The translations under genes were made by a program, and so were the position numbers. A DNA stretch of 64,000 nt, from NCBI RefSeq assembly GCF_000003815.2, contig NC_049987.1, forward strand, positions 13,329,434-13,393,433, written 5' to 3'. Origin of the DNA: Branchiostoma floridae. Taxonomy: Eukaryota; Chordata; Leptocardii; Amphioxiformes; Branchiostomatidae. The notes below the pieces were generated by a model that was given only the letters and a program-made list of their open reading frames with translations, searched no databases and was not told where the DNA came from. Positions 1-13,300 of this stretch are shown in pieces. The first letter of the stretch is position 1, and the number at the start of each line of letters is the position of its first letter.

Positions 1-3000
1 ATTAATGGAACCCCCAACATCGATGTCGTTCCACTATAGTCTATACAATGTTGCTAGGAGCGTCCGACAGCCAGACTTTTCCTAATATTTGTTCCCTTCT
101 TTTGTCTTCCTCCAACAAAATTTGTATTTCATGACGCTGTATTGTAGACCTTTGACATGTGCACCCGTAAATCTTGGACAAAACTAATATGTTGTATAGT
201 AGAGAACTGTGATTAGAGAACACAATAGTCACTAATATTGCCCTTGGAAGGGACTTGAACAGTCGTCGTTCTAAATAGTGCTCTCGTCAAGGCTATTACC
301 CTTTCGTATGCAGGAATTCCAAACTCACTTTAAGGGATTATGACGACAGAAGAATCTTAATTCACACGTCGATTTCTGTGGGTAGAGTCGGCTCCTTGCT
401 TGGATACACTTCAAATATTTGTCCAAGCCGACACTTTGGGTACAAAGCTTTCCCATTCACTCTGCCGCACGGGTTTTGTCTGCCTCTTAGAAAGGGCCAT
501 TCAAATAGCGACTATTGCTGGAGGGGTCAGGGACAGGATTTCTGTGTGTGATACATAGTAACAACGGAGAAACTGTGTGTGTAGGTGTGTTAAGTCCAAG
601 GAAATGATGTAACATGCTGTAAAGGACAACCAAAACGGCGGTTTTACCATTCAAACTATGCAGTAATGGTCTGAGAAACATATACTACATGAACTAGTAT
701 GAAGGTAAGTTCGTACTTTGGTCAATGTTCTAATACTCATAAACTTACACTGTATTGTTCAATGTCAAAGTGATACGTGAGGCCACATGTCGTAAAGTTA
801 TGTGTGTCATACTTGCGTCTAGGTTCTTTCACGTTCTTAATCTGCTATGTAGAACCAAAACGAAGCACTGAAACCTAAACTGTTATTGTGTACAGTTTTT
901 ATAAAGGCATATGACATTGAATTTGGCACAACAACGCGGTATTGGCACCTTAGCAGCACTAGAGAACAATGCGCAACATTCTGTGAGTGTGCTAGCCGGG
1001 AGACTTGAGAGTCGATACAAGTGAAGCACATCGCCTTGAGAAATGGTGCATGTACGGAACATAGGTGCTGACTGACTTACTCTCTATCGGTGGTTTTCAT
1101 GTGTGAAAATACTTACAACAACAACACTATCGGGAGAGAAGTCAGACTCTAGTTAAAATGGACAAAAAGGCACGTCGTGATAACGAATGATTATATAGTA
1201 TTAGGCTTACGTGTGGTCAATACAAACTCAAAGCATCGTAGTGATTTTCCATAGGACAGTAACATCGAGTCGAGTTTTAGGTATCATAACACTGGAGTTC
1301 CAATTGTTTATAGCGGCTATAGAGTTCCAATTGCTTCATTCCTAATTTAGAAATCAGCTTCACTAACGTAGTCAGCTATCGGAGTACAGGCAGTTGATGA
1401 TGTTCGTCCATCGGGAGTCGATTACATACAGTTACATACAGGTATTTGACTTTGCATCCTATTAAATTGAAGACTTTCCCAATAGAAAAGTAATAAATAT
1501 TGGAGTGAGGTGTACAAATGTATGTCTAATTCTCTTGAGACGAAACTAAAGTGATAAACATTTTCCTGTGACAGACAGACAGTATTGTATTAGAGCTGTT
1601 GTCATAAGTACGTTTTATCCTGGATGAACCTGTCAGTAAATTTGTCCTTCTTCTTCCCATGATACGGACCCCTGGCGTGGTGCATCCTTCAGTGCTCCTT
1701 ATTTGCACAGGTTGACCTCTTACATCCTTAAGGAACATTTTGGGTGCGCCTTCAGTCAAGGAACCACGCAACATCATATCAGTGATACGATTTTTTACAG
1801 TCTTGTCATCCACATAGTATGACCAAGTTCAAAACTTAACGGATACCACAGATAAAAATATTTACAATTCTGTGTTTGCCTTTTTGAAGTTTACAGTACA
1901 AAACGTTAGCCCCTTACAAAGTAGATTAAAACGTGCCGTTAAAGCCCCACAAGTATCCGGTTTTTTTTTCGTTTGCTCAAGTAATGAAATATAATGGCAC
2001 ATCATCTGGTATTGACAAGAATCTACACAGAAAGAAATATGGCGACCTTAAGAAGGAGGTCACATTACATATTCAAGTGAAACCCATTTACTAAAACAAC
2101 ACTTCATACGGTCTACACAAACGTGTTTGGAGAGGCTTACAGGGGTGGTATAAATCATTGAGAAACGGAAGAGGCCTCATGTTGTTGTGTAGTGCAGATT
2201 TGAGATGATATTGTAAACGGTACCAAACATACAATAGAAACAGTGTAGTGCTAAGATATTGTATGTATGCATGATTAAGAGAAAAGCTTATTCTGAGGCC
2301 CACAATTCCAGACAAGATGAAAAATTTTGTGAGTGTTGACTTTCTAATCAAACTCAAAAAAGTATTCTCTCTAAATGAACACACAAAGACACTATAGTGT
2401 TGAACACTTTACCTTAAAACCGTAATGATAATGTTAACAATTAACCTGACAACATACTTTCAAAGATTAGTTTGTGAGAAAGGAAATTGTACCAATTCTT
2501 TGTGATATATTTCTGCCAGACTTCAGTAGCAAAAGCTTAAAACGAGCGCACCTTAGAGGATTTACTGTGAAACTGTCCCCAACACCGATCTGACAATGAT
2601 TCACGAGTATGTATTTCCACACAGACAATAACTATGAGACTCTCTTAAGCGGTTGATTCCGGCAGTATTGTATGAAGGTACATACTTGACGGCCCATTTC
2701 CAGTTGACGTAGGAGCCAGACAAAACTCATAAATTTTTCAGAGAATTCAACAAAAGTCTGACATTTGCCTTTGCGAAAAAGTGGGTCATCCTTGTTATTC
2801 TTTGCGCCTTAACGTGGATTGTTCTGCTTATTCCGCATGCAGGTATGGAGGCACTCTGCAAGAGGACTTTGGCATGGGGGTAGACTCCACTAAAGAGAAG
2901 AGCAGCTGCGAATAGTCTGAAAAGCACAATGCAAGCGACATACATCACTTGAGCTCTAGTATTCCTCAAAATCGCAGAGATTCTATTATAACTAAAAAAT

Positions 3001-3033
3001 TCTAACAGAAGACGCAAAAGTTCTTGAATCAAG
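1..3033. other. Non-coding stretch, nothing identified
   Basis: No open frame here resembles a known family or has convincing splice sites. The longest minus-strand frames (about 1526-1813 and 2727-3086) have unremarkable composition. The last few hundred bases probably hold the promoter and 5' UTR of the gene starting at 3034, but I see no defined motif. Confidence 0.5.
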
Positions 3034-4825
3034 ATGGCAAAGAAGTCGACACAACTGGACAAGACCATCTGCAAGTTCAACAGCATCTATGCAGAAAGGA
3101 GGCTGAAGAAACAGATAGATCTTATCGAGAAGGACCGTAAGCAAGTCCTTCTCAAGATCGAGCGGGAACAGATTGTTCTGAAGAAGGAGCTGAAAGACCA
3201 GCGGAGACAGAAGATGTCCAGGGTATTTCCGGAGCCTCCAGATGGAGTGGAGGATGACGAAACTCCGGGCAGAAAGAAAGCATCCAAACATAAGAACAAA
3301 CCGAAGAGAAAAGTGACAATCGGAGACGACGTCCATGAAATTGACGAGGAACTGAATGGAGTTTTGAACGGCAATGGATTATTAACCGCTCCTGGTATAA
3401 ACAGGGGATCTCGGAGACACTTAGCCAACGATTCGGACGACGAGTCAAGTCATGATTCAGACGACTCAGATGGAGAGGTAAGAAAAACGCAGTCGAGAAT
3501 CAGATTTGTGGACATCCCAACGGCGACTACAGACAGCGCGAATGGGTCGGAGATGGACAGCCCGTACACATCGGGCGGGTACGGGAACTGGGCGGACAAG
3601 GTGGCCCATATGAACCGCTCCAACAGCGTGCAGCTACCCGCCGCGCCCAGGCACACGCAGTTTTCGGGACGCCCCACGACATCGTCAGGGGCTGTCAGTA
3701 CGGGAACCACGAGAAGCACCAGTAATCTCACCTCGAGAAGTTTACAGACTCCGCTGGGCAGATCCACACCCATGGGGACTAGGGGTGCTGCCGCCGGCAA
3801 CAGGCGACCGGTCACGGCGGGGAACGGGCCGCTTTACGGGAAGTAAGTCCATATTCGTTATAGTTCCCTTTCTGTATTCAGACTTTGAAAGAACACAAAC
3901 GTAACACATTATAAATGACATGGACCTTGCTTTTAATTAATGATGACAAGTTTATTACATGGAAAAATGAGTACATAATAAACATACTCTATCATTGACA
4001 AGTACGTTTTTTTCAGCTCGAAGCCGCCAAGATATTCAATCATCAAGAAACAGATAGAAGAGGAGGAACATGAAACTGTGATGCGCATGCGTAAAATCTA
4101 CCAGCAGAGGGAGAATGAAGAGGTGGACAACAAGGTTGGTCTGAATTTGCATATTCTAGTCCGAAGAAAAGATTCGAAATGCAAGACAACAATAAGCTTA
4201 AGATACTAAAATACATTTTTCGAAAAGTAACATTAATGTTATCAGCAAAGACAACAAAGCTATTTGGATGTAACATAAAGATAGTCCCTCTGATTCCCTC
4301 CTCAGAGTAGAAGTGCTGACTGACTTAACCTTTCAGAGTGCTAGGTGGCGTTGCAGTCACGGATGCGATCCAACACGTGACTAAGCCTGTACTACCCTGG
4401 ATATGGTTATGGAAACGGCCAGTGTCACTGACGGATCTGGAAAGTCTGACCGTTTCAAAAACCATATCCAGTTACTTGAGTAATTGCTTTTTGGCGACAC
4501 TTTGCAAAACATTGAAGCAAGAAAAAAACTGAAATACCAATTTGGCCAAATTAACAAGGAGGTCTAACAAACAGTTTTTTTCGGAGCATACTAAAACCCC
4601 ATCCCTCCCCATCTCTGTGACGTCCAGGTGCTGTGTTTCCTGGGTAAGGGGGTGAGGAAAGTGAGCATGCCGCCCATCACCACGGCGGAGGAGGCTGAGA
4701 TCCTGGAGAAGATCGGCTCGCTGGTCCAGCAGGTGGACAGGCGGAGGAAACTGAGCATCATGCCGCCTAGCGAGGGAGGGGAGGACTGCAACAGGAAGTC
4801 ATCCACAACCAGCAACAAGAGCTGA
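3034..4825 (+). CDS. Charged coiled-coil/low-complexity protein, three exons, unrecognised
   Basis: Three coding exons join in phase: 3034-3842 (donor GTAAGT), 4017-4134 (acceptor TTTCAG, donor GTTGGT) and 4628-4825 ending in TGA, giving about 374 residues. Residues 1-60 are very rich in Lys, Glu, Arg and Leu with heptad-like spacing (for example KKQIDLIEKDRKQVLLKIER), so a coiled coil is likely. Residues 60-270 are disordered in character: Lys-rich, then an Asp/Ser tract (NDSDDESSHDSDDSDGE), then Ser/Thr/Gly-rich. The last two exons return to charged helix (KKQIEEEEHETVMRMRKIYQ) and end with VRKVSMPPI and RRRKLSIMPPS, which look like basophilic kinase sites. There is no signal peptide or membrane segment, so it is probably intracellular. 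I do not recognise the family. The ATG at 3034 opens the coiled coil and is the first in frame. Confidence is high that it is a gene, nil on function. Confidence 0.8.
4396..4500 (+). repeat. Inverted-repeat element copy in intron 2
   Basis: Arms around ATATGGTTATGGAAACGG and its near-complement CCGTTTCAAAAACCATAT enclose AGTGTCACTGACGG. The right side continues into CCAGTTACTTGAGTAATTGC. The same family recurs at 37278-37387, 42836-42961, 55408-55515 and 60529-60760, so it is a dispersed mobile-element remnant. Confidence 0.6.
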
Positions 4826-7391
4826 TAGATATACATGTAGGGCCATGTTGATTTGATTATATGGATGACATCCTCTGGGAACTGATGCGAGCGTGCAAAT
4901 AAAAAGAGTTGCTTTCTTTATAAAATCTAAGAGGTCAGGAAGGTTGAACAAATTATTGAATTCACAGAATATAGTATATCAAAGACATATCTTCTTTGAT
5001 TTGACCTTGGAATATTCTATGACATTAGCATACGTTTTCTGATATTGTTTTTTGCAATCCACAGCATATATTTGCTTTTTTAATGCTGCTTTGTATGATT
5101 AACAGTATAGTTAAAGAGTTTATTTTATTTTTTTGGAAACAGCCAAAAATTGATATTCGCATGGATGTCATCCGTATGATCAAATCAATATGGCCTAACT
5201 TATGTCACCAAGAACAAATAGGGTTGGCCAAAATCAGGAACTTTTTTTACTTGTAAGAAAATATCAAGTATCAAATTTAAACTCAATCAATAGGTGAGCT
5301 TGTATTTGCGTATAGAAGAAGGCAAAAGTACAAATGTTTTGAAAGTCATGGTCAGGATTTTCTTAGGTTTCCAAGGAGGCATCATGGAGGTATCAAAGAC
5401 GACAAGCATGAGGTGCACGTACCTTTGTATCTCTTAAAAAACATATTTCACCCAAGTTACTCGACATTTTCAACAATGTATATTTCTTGATAAAATATAA
5501 TGTTTAAATCAATATTTATGTTTTAAAGTTTCTCCATCAACAAGTGCCAACAAGATCTATATGATATTTCCTGTTTGGATTGTAGATATATGTAAACAAC
5601 AAAAGTGTTACTTGTATTGAGTTCTAACTTACACTCACGTTTTAGTGGGAAGCTAAAAATGATAAACTACAACTATAGGAATATTTGTGATGACTTTGAA
5701 GGATAAAGATATATTTTTATACCACTTCATCATAATGTACATGAAGTTTCCTGGGTACGACATCTGACTGTATGTAGTTATGCATACACATAGAAGAGAG
5801 CAGCATATCAAGATGAATATGCATAATGTGGGTGTTGTTTTGTACTCTTTGAGAAACATCCAGTAGTCTTTTTTACCTTCGCCGAGAAGGTTATGTTTTG
5901 GGTAGCGTTTGTATGTATGAATGTATGTATGTTTGTGTATATATGTGTGTCAAATTTATCATACCTGCTAAATGCTGCTAACAAATGTTGTATCAACATT
6001 TTGCAGGTACATATATCATTAATAAATACATACTTATCATTGCTTATGTTCCTTTGTTAGAGTCTTCTGTAATACTATGTGTTATAAGATATTGACTGAG
6101 TGCTGCTAATAAGTAGAGGTTGATGAGATTGGAAACAGTGTTCTAAGAATACAGTTTAATTTACATGTGTTTGCCTTTGTTGTTCTGATGCGTTGTTTTA
6201 TGAACTGTATCTGTGTGTGTACTGATGTCCAGAAGACAATAAAATGAGTATGAGCTTCTTTGGTTCATCGTAGACTTTCCTTTTATTGTTCATATCCATC
6301 ATTAGTCTCCACCTTTATTTAGACATAAACTTAGATATTATAAAAACCTAATCACTCTAGGAATGAAGCAATGAGACTTACAATAATACTATGAGTACAT
6401 ACATGTACATCTAGTTTCTCTAGTATAATTGACTTTTAGAGAAAGAAAAAAGAACCTTAAACTTTTAGGCCATCCAATAACACTCAACTTTATGGTTGTG
6501 TAATTTTTATGGCTTGCTGCCATACATGTACATGTACATTCTACATTAAGAATTCTTTCTTTTTGTTTGTACAGCATGTCATTTCTTGGACCCCTAATGT
6601 AGAGAGTTTAGCTTTAAATACATGTAGTTTTCACATACTGCCTTGATCATTTCTACTGGACAAGAAAGCAATAATTCTAAAATGAAGAAAAAAACATGAG
6701 TTTTTGTTTCACCAGTGCAGCATGAATTAGTAGATAACTTGTACAGGTACGTGAGGTATATTAGACGAGAGCTATGATTCTAAAGTTTATATATATTGGA
6801 TTGCTTATCGAATCTTTTGTGAGTACATGTACTTCATTATTGCATGAAGGATATACAGTATTTTTGCTGTATCTTTTTACAGATATCTTTAAATGTCCAC
6901 TTAAAGCTAGTCCCTGCAGACTTAAACTATATATGCTGGTGAACTGACAAATCATATTTGGTTAATCATAAGTTATCCCACATAGACATTATGAATAAAT
7001 ATCCAAAATTCACCCGTTGCTGCAGTGATTCATTGTAATCATTACACCTTGGAATATGGCTACAGCAAAATGAAGGTGAAACAGTAAAATATTGTGACAA
7101 AAATTACCAAACTCTTCCTCTTAAAGTCTGCCTACATTTAATTCATAAGTCAATGACTGAAGCGAAAGTTGATTTTAATATTCCAGCCCCAGAAAACCAA
7201 AAAAGATTGATTTTGTACTGAATTTTTTACTTACACAAGTGAAATAGTGCTTCTTTGTGTCTCAACTAAGTTTGTGAGCTATCCCTTCAAATATCATTTA
7301 GTCTCTTTGGAAATAATCTTGTGAAAAGTAAGAAAGGAAAATGTAGCCATAAAAGTATTTTGCATACAAAATTGATGGTGTTTAGCAGTCT
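4826..7391. other. 3' UTR and intergenic spacer
   Basis: Candidate polyadenylation signals AATAAA lie at 4898-4903 and 6238-6243, so the 3' UTR of the upstream gene may be short or about 1.4 kb long. At 5875-5955 there is a repeat head (CCTTCGCCGAGAAGGTTATG followed by ATGT-type microsatellite), which is also seen in decayed form at about 52112. No coding signal is visible. The spacer separates convergent genes. Confidence 0.5.
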
Positions 7392-10300
7392 TTAAGACAA
7401 GAGCCTTTCATAGAAAAGCAGGAAAGCTTGTGCATTTAAAACTTTAGACTCTGACACCTCGCTCACATGTGTGTCGCTTATGTGGTACCATTTCCCCTCT
7501 GGAAGAGGTGGCAAAGGGGCGGAGTCTCCTCCTTTCCAGTCAACCTCATCATCTGATTCGTCCAATGAGACGTCTCCATTCACCAAGTTACCTTGTTGAC
7601 CACCTGCCCCCACCTTGTTCCTAGGCGTCCCCTTCCCATAGTTCCAAGAGTTAGGCTTGTTGAGGACCTGGGTTCTCAGCTTGTCGGAAGCCTGTCGAAC
7701 TTTGACGTAAGCTGTGTAGTGGCCTGCCCGCAGACTTCCACTGTGCTCAACAATGCCGTATAATGTGTAGAGGATTCGGTTGTAGTTGTCGGCAATAGGC
7801 TAGAAGTAGAACGAATCACAGTATTGAAAGTTACATACAGCTGGATAGTGTATTCCTAAAAGAGATAGTAATACATATTTCAAATTTGCTTATGGGACAG
7901 ACAATAGACATATTAGGATCCTTCGTGTTTACACAAAATTACTAGTACATTTGAAACACTGAAGTTCAAGACCAACCTTGCATGTGCTGGTACAAAAAGG
8001 AGCCAGGTCCAACATCAGGGGGAAGTTGACATGTCTGTTCACCTTCCTAAGGCTGTAACCAGCCTGGAGACGAAGAAGATACATTGTGATGAGTAACAAG
8101 CATTGCCATCTTTAAAATCCTCCACTTTGCTCGGGTTTGAAGCATTCTTGAGAATTTGTCTACAAAAATAAACAGCTGTGGTGGAGTTGTGTATCTTTTT
8201 GGAAAACTAGTCTTTTACAAACAATACTAATAAACATCAGTTCAGTCCATCCAAATGAACTGTTCTGCATTTTCTCATCCGTTTTGCTTTTCCTGGAGAA
8301 TCCATAAAGTAAGTCTTACCTGTTGAAATCTCTTGAGATGCAGAGTGAGAACATCAGGTGGCCAGGAGACCAGCATCTGTTTACTGGCATTACAGTACAC
8401 CGTGTCATCCTTGTCTTTCTCCCTTTCTGGATAGGGCATTCAAACAAATATTTCAGTTTCATGTATGATGTATCATTTAAAACAATAAAAAGAGCTTGGC
8501 AGATAGATGGGGTGAGATGATGTTTCAGAGAAAACACAAAAAAGGCGAGAAAAACTAGCAAAAAAGTCAAATTGACATCCAAGACACTTTTCATACTTGT
8601 TGACAACTGATCTCTAATAAGTAATTACTCAAACAGATCCATAACAAAGGACAGGTTCATTCCTTACAAAATAGATGACATGAAGTGTAACAGAAAATTT
8701 CTTAGACATTTCACGCATCTTACAGACTGTAACAAACTTGCTGTAAATTTCTCTATTTCGACCTGAGAAAAGTTAAAATTGTGACGTGACAATTACCAGT
8801 TTTGCCAGTCTCTTTCCTCTTCCTCCTGGTGCAGAACTCACAGCCAAACTTGTTGGTGCCAGTCAGGAGCTCAGGTGCAGTAAACTGGTGCAGACAGAAC
8901 TGTATGGAGCACTCCTGTGAGCTGCCCAGGTACCTGGGAGCCAGGGTGGATGGTGGTTTGGTGTTCCCCACTACCTCCTCACCCACACTGGACTCTGAGG
9001 AACTCCTCCCCCTCCCACCTACAGCCCCCCCTTCCTCTGATATCTCCTCAAACGAGTACTGCACCTTCGACTTGAGACACTCGTTTCTCTCGTCTTTCAG
9101 TGTTTTTGAGACTCTCTTGGGGCTGCCTTGGGTAAGGGTTATGGAAGGAAAACTGCCATTTTTACCTTCTTGGGAAACGACAGTCGTAGTGGTTTGTTCC
9201 TCTGCTTCTTCAACTTCCTTATTGTCTTGAACAACGTCTTCACCTTGAGGAATGATCTTTGTTTTATCATCTTCCGGCTCGTCTTGTGTTTTAAGGTCTT
9301 GAACATCATTCTCACTCCCCTTTTCAACACTGTCCTGAGTTCTATCGGGGCTTTGTGTAGGGGAGGTAGCATCAGATTCGGTGCCTGACATTCGCAGGTG
9401 GTCAATGCGGGAGCACAGCTCACTTTCAGTGGAGTTCACATCTTCTGTGACACTTTTACCCTTACTTGCTTCACTAGAGGTTTGTTCACTCTGTCCCTTG
9501 GAGCTTCCCTTTTCCTTAGTGTTACAGTCTAAAGAAGTCGGTCTATCTGCATCTTGTGGTTTGCTCTTATTTTCAGGTTTTGCAGCATAGTTGTGTTCTG
9601 ATTCTATACCCATTGCTGCTAGTTTCTTTGTAACCTCTTTAACATCCTTTCCCTCTGTAGCATCACCTCTTTCCTCTGTAGGCTGTGGATTGGTAGTCGG
9701 AGCATTTTCCTTTGAAGGGCTATGTTTGGGGGTTGTGGGTTTGCTGCTTGGTTTAGTGATGGCTTCTGAGTCTGAGCATTCGTCTGCATCTTCCATGGAT
9801 GAGGAAGGGTTCTCACCTTTCTCTTGAGAAGTGTCACTTTCTGTAATTCATTACGCACAATATTACTTAGAGTACAACGTACTTCATGACAGATTTTACA
9901 GTCAAACCTATCTTTAGTCACTAGGGATGGGTACCCATACAGAAAATTTAGGTACAGGTACGGTCCAGGTCCAGAGGATCAGGTCAAGGTCTGGATGGTG
10001 TACCAGTACCTACCCCTAGTACTAGTAGTCACTATGTAAGGTACCTTTGAAAAACTGGCACAGAAGACAGGACACTGTAGACAGGCCTAGAATACTGAAT
10101 TTTTGGACCAACAGTAGAAAGAATCTCAAGACCCACCAAAAAGATGACAGCATGCAAAAGGTGGACTTAACATTCAAATTTTGTTGTCAACCTACAGGTA
10201 CTCAACAACAAGCCCTTTAATCTTTTAACATGTAACAGTACGAATTCAGAGGCATACAATTGCTATGCTAAAAACTGAGGGACTTTAACAGTTACCATCT

Positions 10301-13300
10301 GCTGCAACCTTCTCCTGTTGCACCTCAGGATTCTTAGCTTCTGCTTCTTCCTGACCCTCCTGTTGAACAGCTGCTGCAGCTGTAGGCGAAGTTACCTCAG
10401 AAGCAGGGGGTGTCTTTCCTTTCTTCTGGGTCTTCTGAGCAAAGTACATGTGCATGGACATCCACAACATGATTTCACAAAGAGATAGAAAAACACAGCA
10501 CTTAATTTAATAGTGAGTATGAAAGCAAATTTGACTACATTGTTGTTGCGACATGCTTTGGTATATTCAGATGTTTCCTTATTTTTGCAAGAGAGAAAAG
10601 ATAGTGTAACTGTAAGATCGTATAAAACCAAAGTACAAAATTTCATTTTTATATTCCACAACTATAGTTCTATTCATGAAACACACACATATGCATTTGC
10701 ACAAAATATGTGAACCATTCTCCAATTATGTCTGTCAATTACGTCACAGTAAACATGGCAACCAGTTCAGAACACAGCACAGTGGCTCAAGAAAAACATA
10801 CTCTTAAAAAGCCGGGAAAGGAAATATTGGAGTATGTTGCAATTACAAAATATTATAATGATTCAGCATTGTTTGCTTCTAACAAGAATGTTTTTCGTGA
10901 GTTGCCATGTTTACTGTGACGTCATCAACAGACATAATTAATTAGATTTCCCTGCGACAAAATCTTGGAGTCTGAAGAATGATTTTTTCATGGCGTAATG
11001 TGCAATAACATCAGAAGGCTGTGTATTTGGTGTAAACATTTATGTTTACTGAATGATTCTATTCTTGTTACAGATAATAAGAAACTTTTCGAAAAGTTGA
11101 ACCATGAGCCTAAGAAGATGTACCTTTGCTTCCCTCCTGGCTTGTTTCTTGGCCTTCTTGAGCTGGTGCTTGCTGGGAGACTGGTCGTCCCTCTGTGCTA
11201 GCTCATTCATGGCCATGTGTGCTGCCTCCCCCGTCTCACTGTCCATGTTGGTACGGCCCTTTGCTCCCTTCCCCTTCTGTTTATTGCTCGAAGGATTGCT
11301 ACCTCTAGAGGGTGGGGACTACAAATGAAAAACAAAAATATTAACAGAAATGGAATGATAATGAAATGTTACACTAAAAATTCTTCATCTGCATGAAAAT
11401 GTCTGTCACTAAAGGAAACTTCAAACAATGTCAGTGGAACTTTGGTATGATACCACTTACCCTCTCTTCCACAATAGGAAGAGAAATATCAAGAAATGGC
11501 TCATGGACTTGAGAAATCTGAAAACAAAGTATGAAAACCTTCATACGTTATATGGTCATAAATTCCCTGCAATCCACATCAATGATGAATCAATTTTAGA
11601 CGAGACAGGCAACATATGCGAGCAAATACAGCACATTTCACCCATCTCCCACTCCATGCAAAGTGAACTGTAACAGTTCCAAAGTGAATTTACAAAAAAA
11701 GGTGATCCGGCGTGCCGTGATCCACGGGAAAATAAGAAGAAACATCAGGAAAGACAATCAAGTTCCCCATACCTGTGGTATAGGTGAAATGTAACAAGTT
11801 TCATCCATTACATATCTATCACACATTGCAGGTTACAAGATCAATGAAAAAGAGTGTTCTAAACACTGGAATGCCATTTCTATTGGTCAAAATTTATTTT
11901 AATAAGTTCCAAGATTTTCGTAAATATTAAGACACTAATATATTAAAAAACATTATGTACTATACTTACATTTTTACACTCCTCACACTGCACAGTATTG
12001 ACCATCTGCCCACCAAACACAAAGTCTACAAAAGTTTCTCTCACAAGTCGGCCATAATCTACAGAAATAAAGCACACATTGCACAATTAGAGTCTTGGGG
12101 ACAGACCATGGGACACACATGTAAGGACTTTATTAAGACAGAATGGTTCAGAAACTTCAGACATATAAAGCCCCATGTCAATTTGACGTTAAATGTTATT
12201 GTTTTATTTACCTACCTTTGACTCTTCCTCTCACTTCATCTTCAACAGTTTTCGGGTTGGTAGACTCTGACAGTCCAAACTTCCTCAAGATGCCAGACTT
12301 AACTCTCTAGAAGACCACAAGAAATGGAATGTATCATAAAATGGTTTAACTGGCTATCTAAGTACACACACACATGTAACAGAACCACGATGTATTCACA
12401 CTAAGTCTCTCCAACCCCGACTGCATTCCCCTGCGCCCCAAAATGCTCAGTCAGCATGTGTGGACTGTAACGGTGACTGTTCCATTAGCGTGGGACCTAA
12501 ACTAATCTTAGTAGTCTAACAGTGTCATCATCAACAGAGATTAAATAAAGAGTATCAAGGGAAAATGTACACTTAGAAGACCTAAAGACTGTTTACCTTG
12601 AGTTCCTCCAGCCTGAGTCCGTCCAGTAGATACCTGAGAAGTTCATGGCTGTCCTGCTGCTGGAAGCCTTTAAACCGGGGAGACCTGAAGGGTGAAGCAC
12701 ACAGCTGTTACAACATAAGGCGATGTGATTAGTATTAATCTATACTAGTCTATACCTCCCCCACATTCAGTGGTGCGGCAGTGGTGCGGCTCCCATCCAA
12801 GAAATGCCCGGACTGTGCGTTGCCTAACTTCCAAGATCGAGGGATTGAGTGTATCCAACGTGCCCCGCGGCCGTAGTGTGTGCGTAAGGAATGCACTTAT
12901 TGAGGACTTACAGAGCAACAAAAGTGGATAAAACCAGAATAATTCATTTTGAAGTAACTTAATATCCCCCATACAGAGCCCAAATAATTACTTGCAATTA
13001 GCCATACATTGCACCAGTGTGCAGAACATAGAATACAGTAATGTGGAAAGCCTTCTTACTTCTGGCACACCTGTCCAAACAGGTGTTTAGGGTTGAGGTT
13101 GGCCTTGCCCGAGGGCGTGGTCATCTCACGGAGGAAGGAGAGTAGAGCACTCTGTAGAGCACTGGGTGGGGCTGCCAACATCACCTCCAGGGGTTCCTGT
13201 AAAAGGAAAGGTTATCATGCAAAAACTGGATTCTAAAGCTACATACATGTACATGTAGTGGACCCAAGAAAGAAGTGATTAGATTCATATTCAACTTGCA

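Noticed and set aside
1526-1813. 95-codon minus-strand frame in the left spacer
   Set aside because: Basic-rich but without recognisable domain, neighbouring exons or promoter context.
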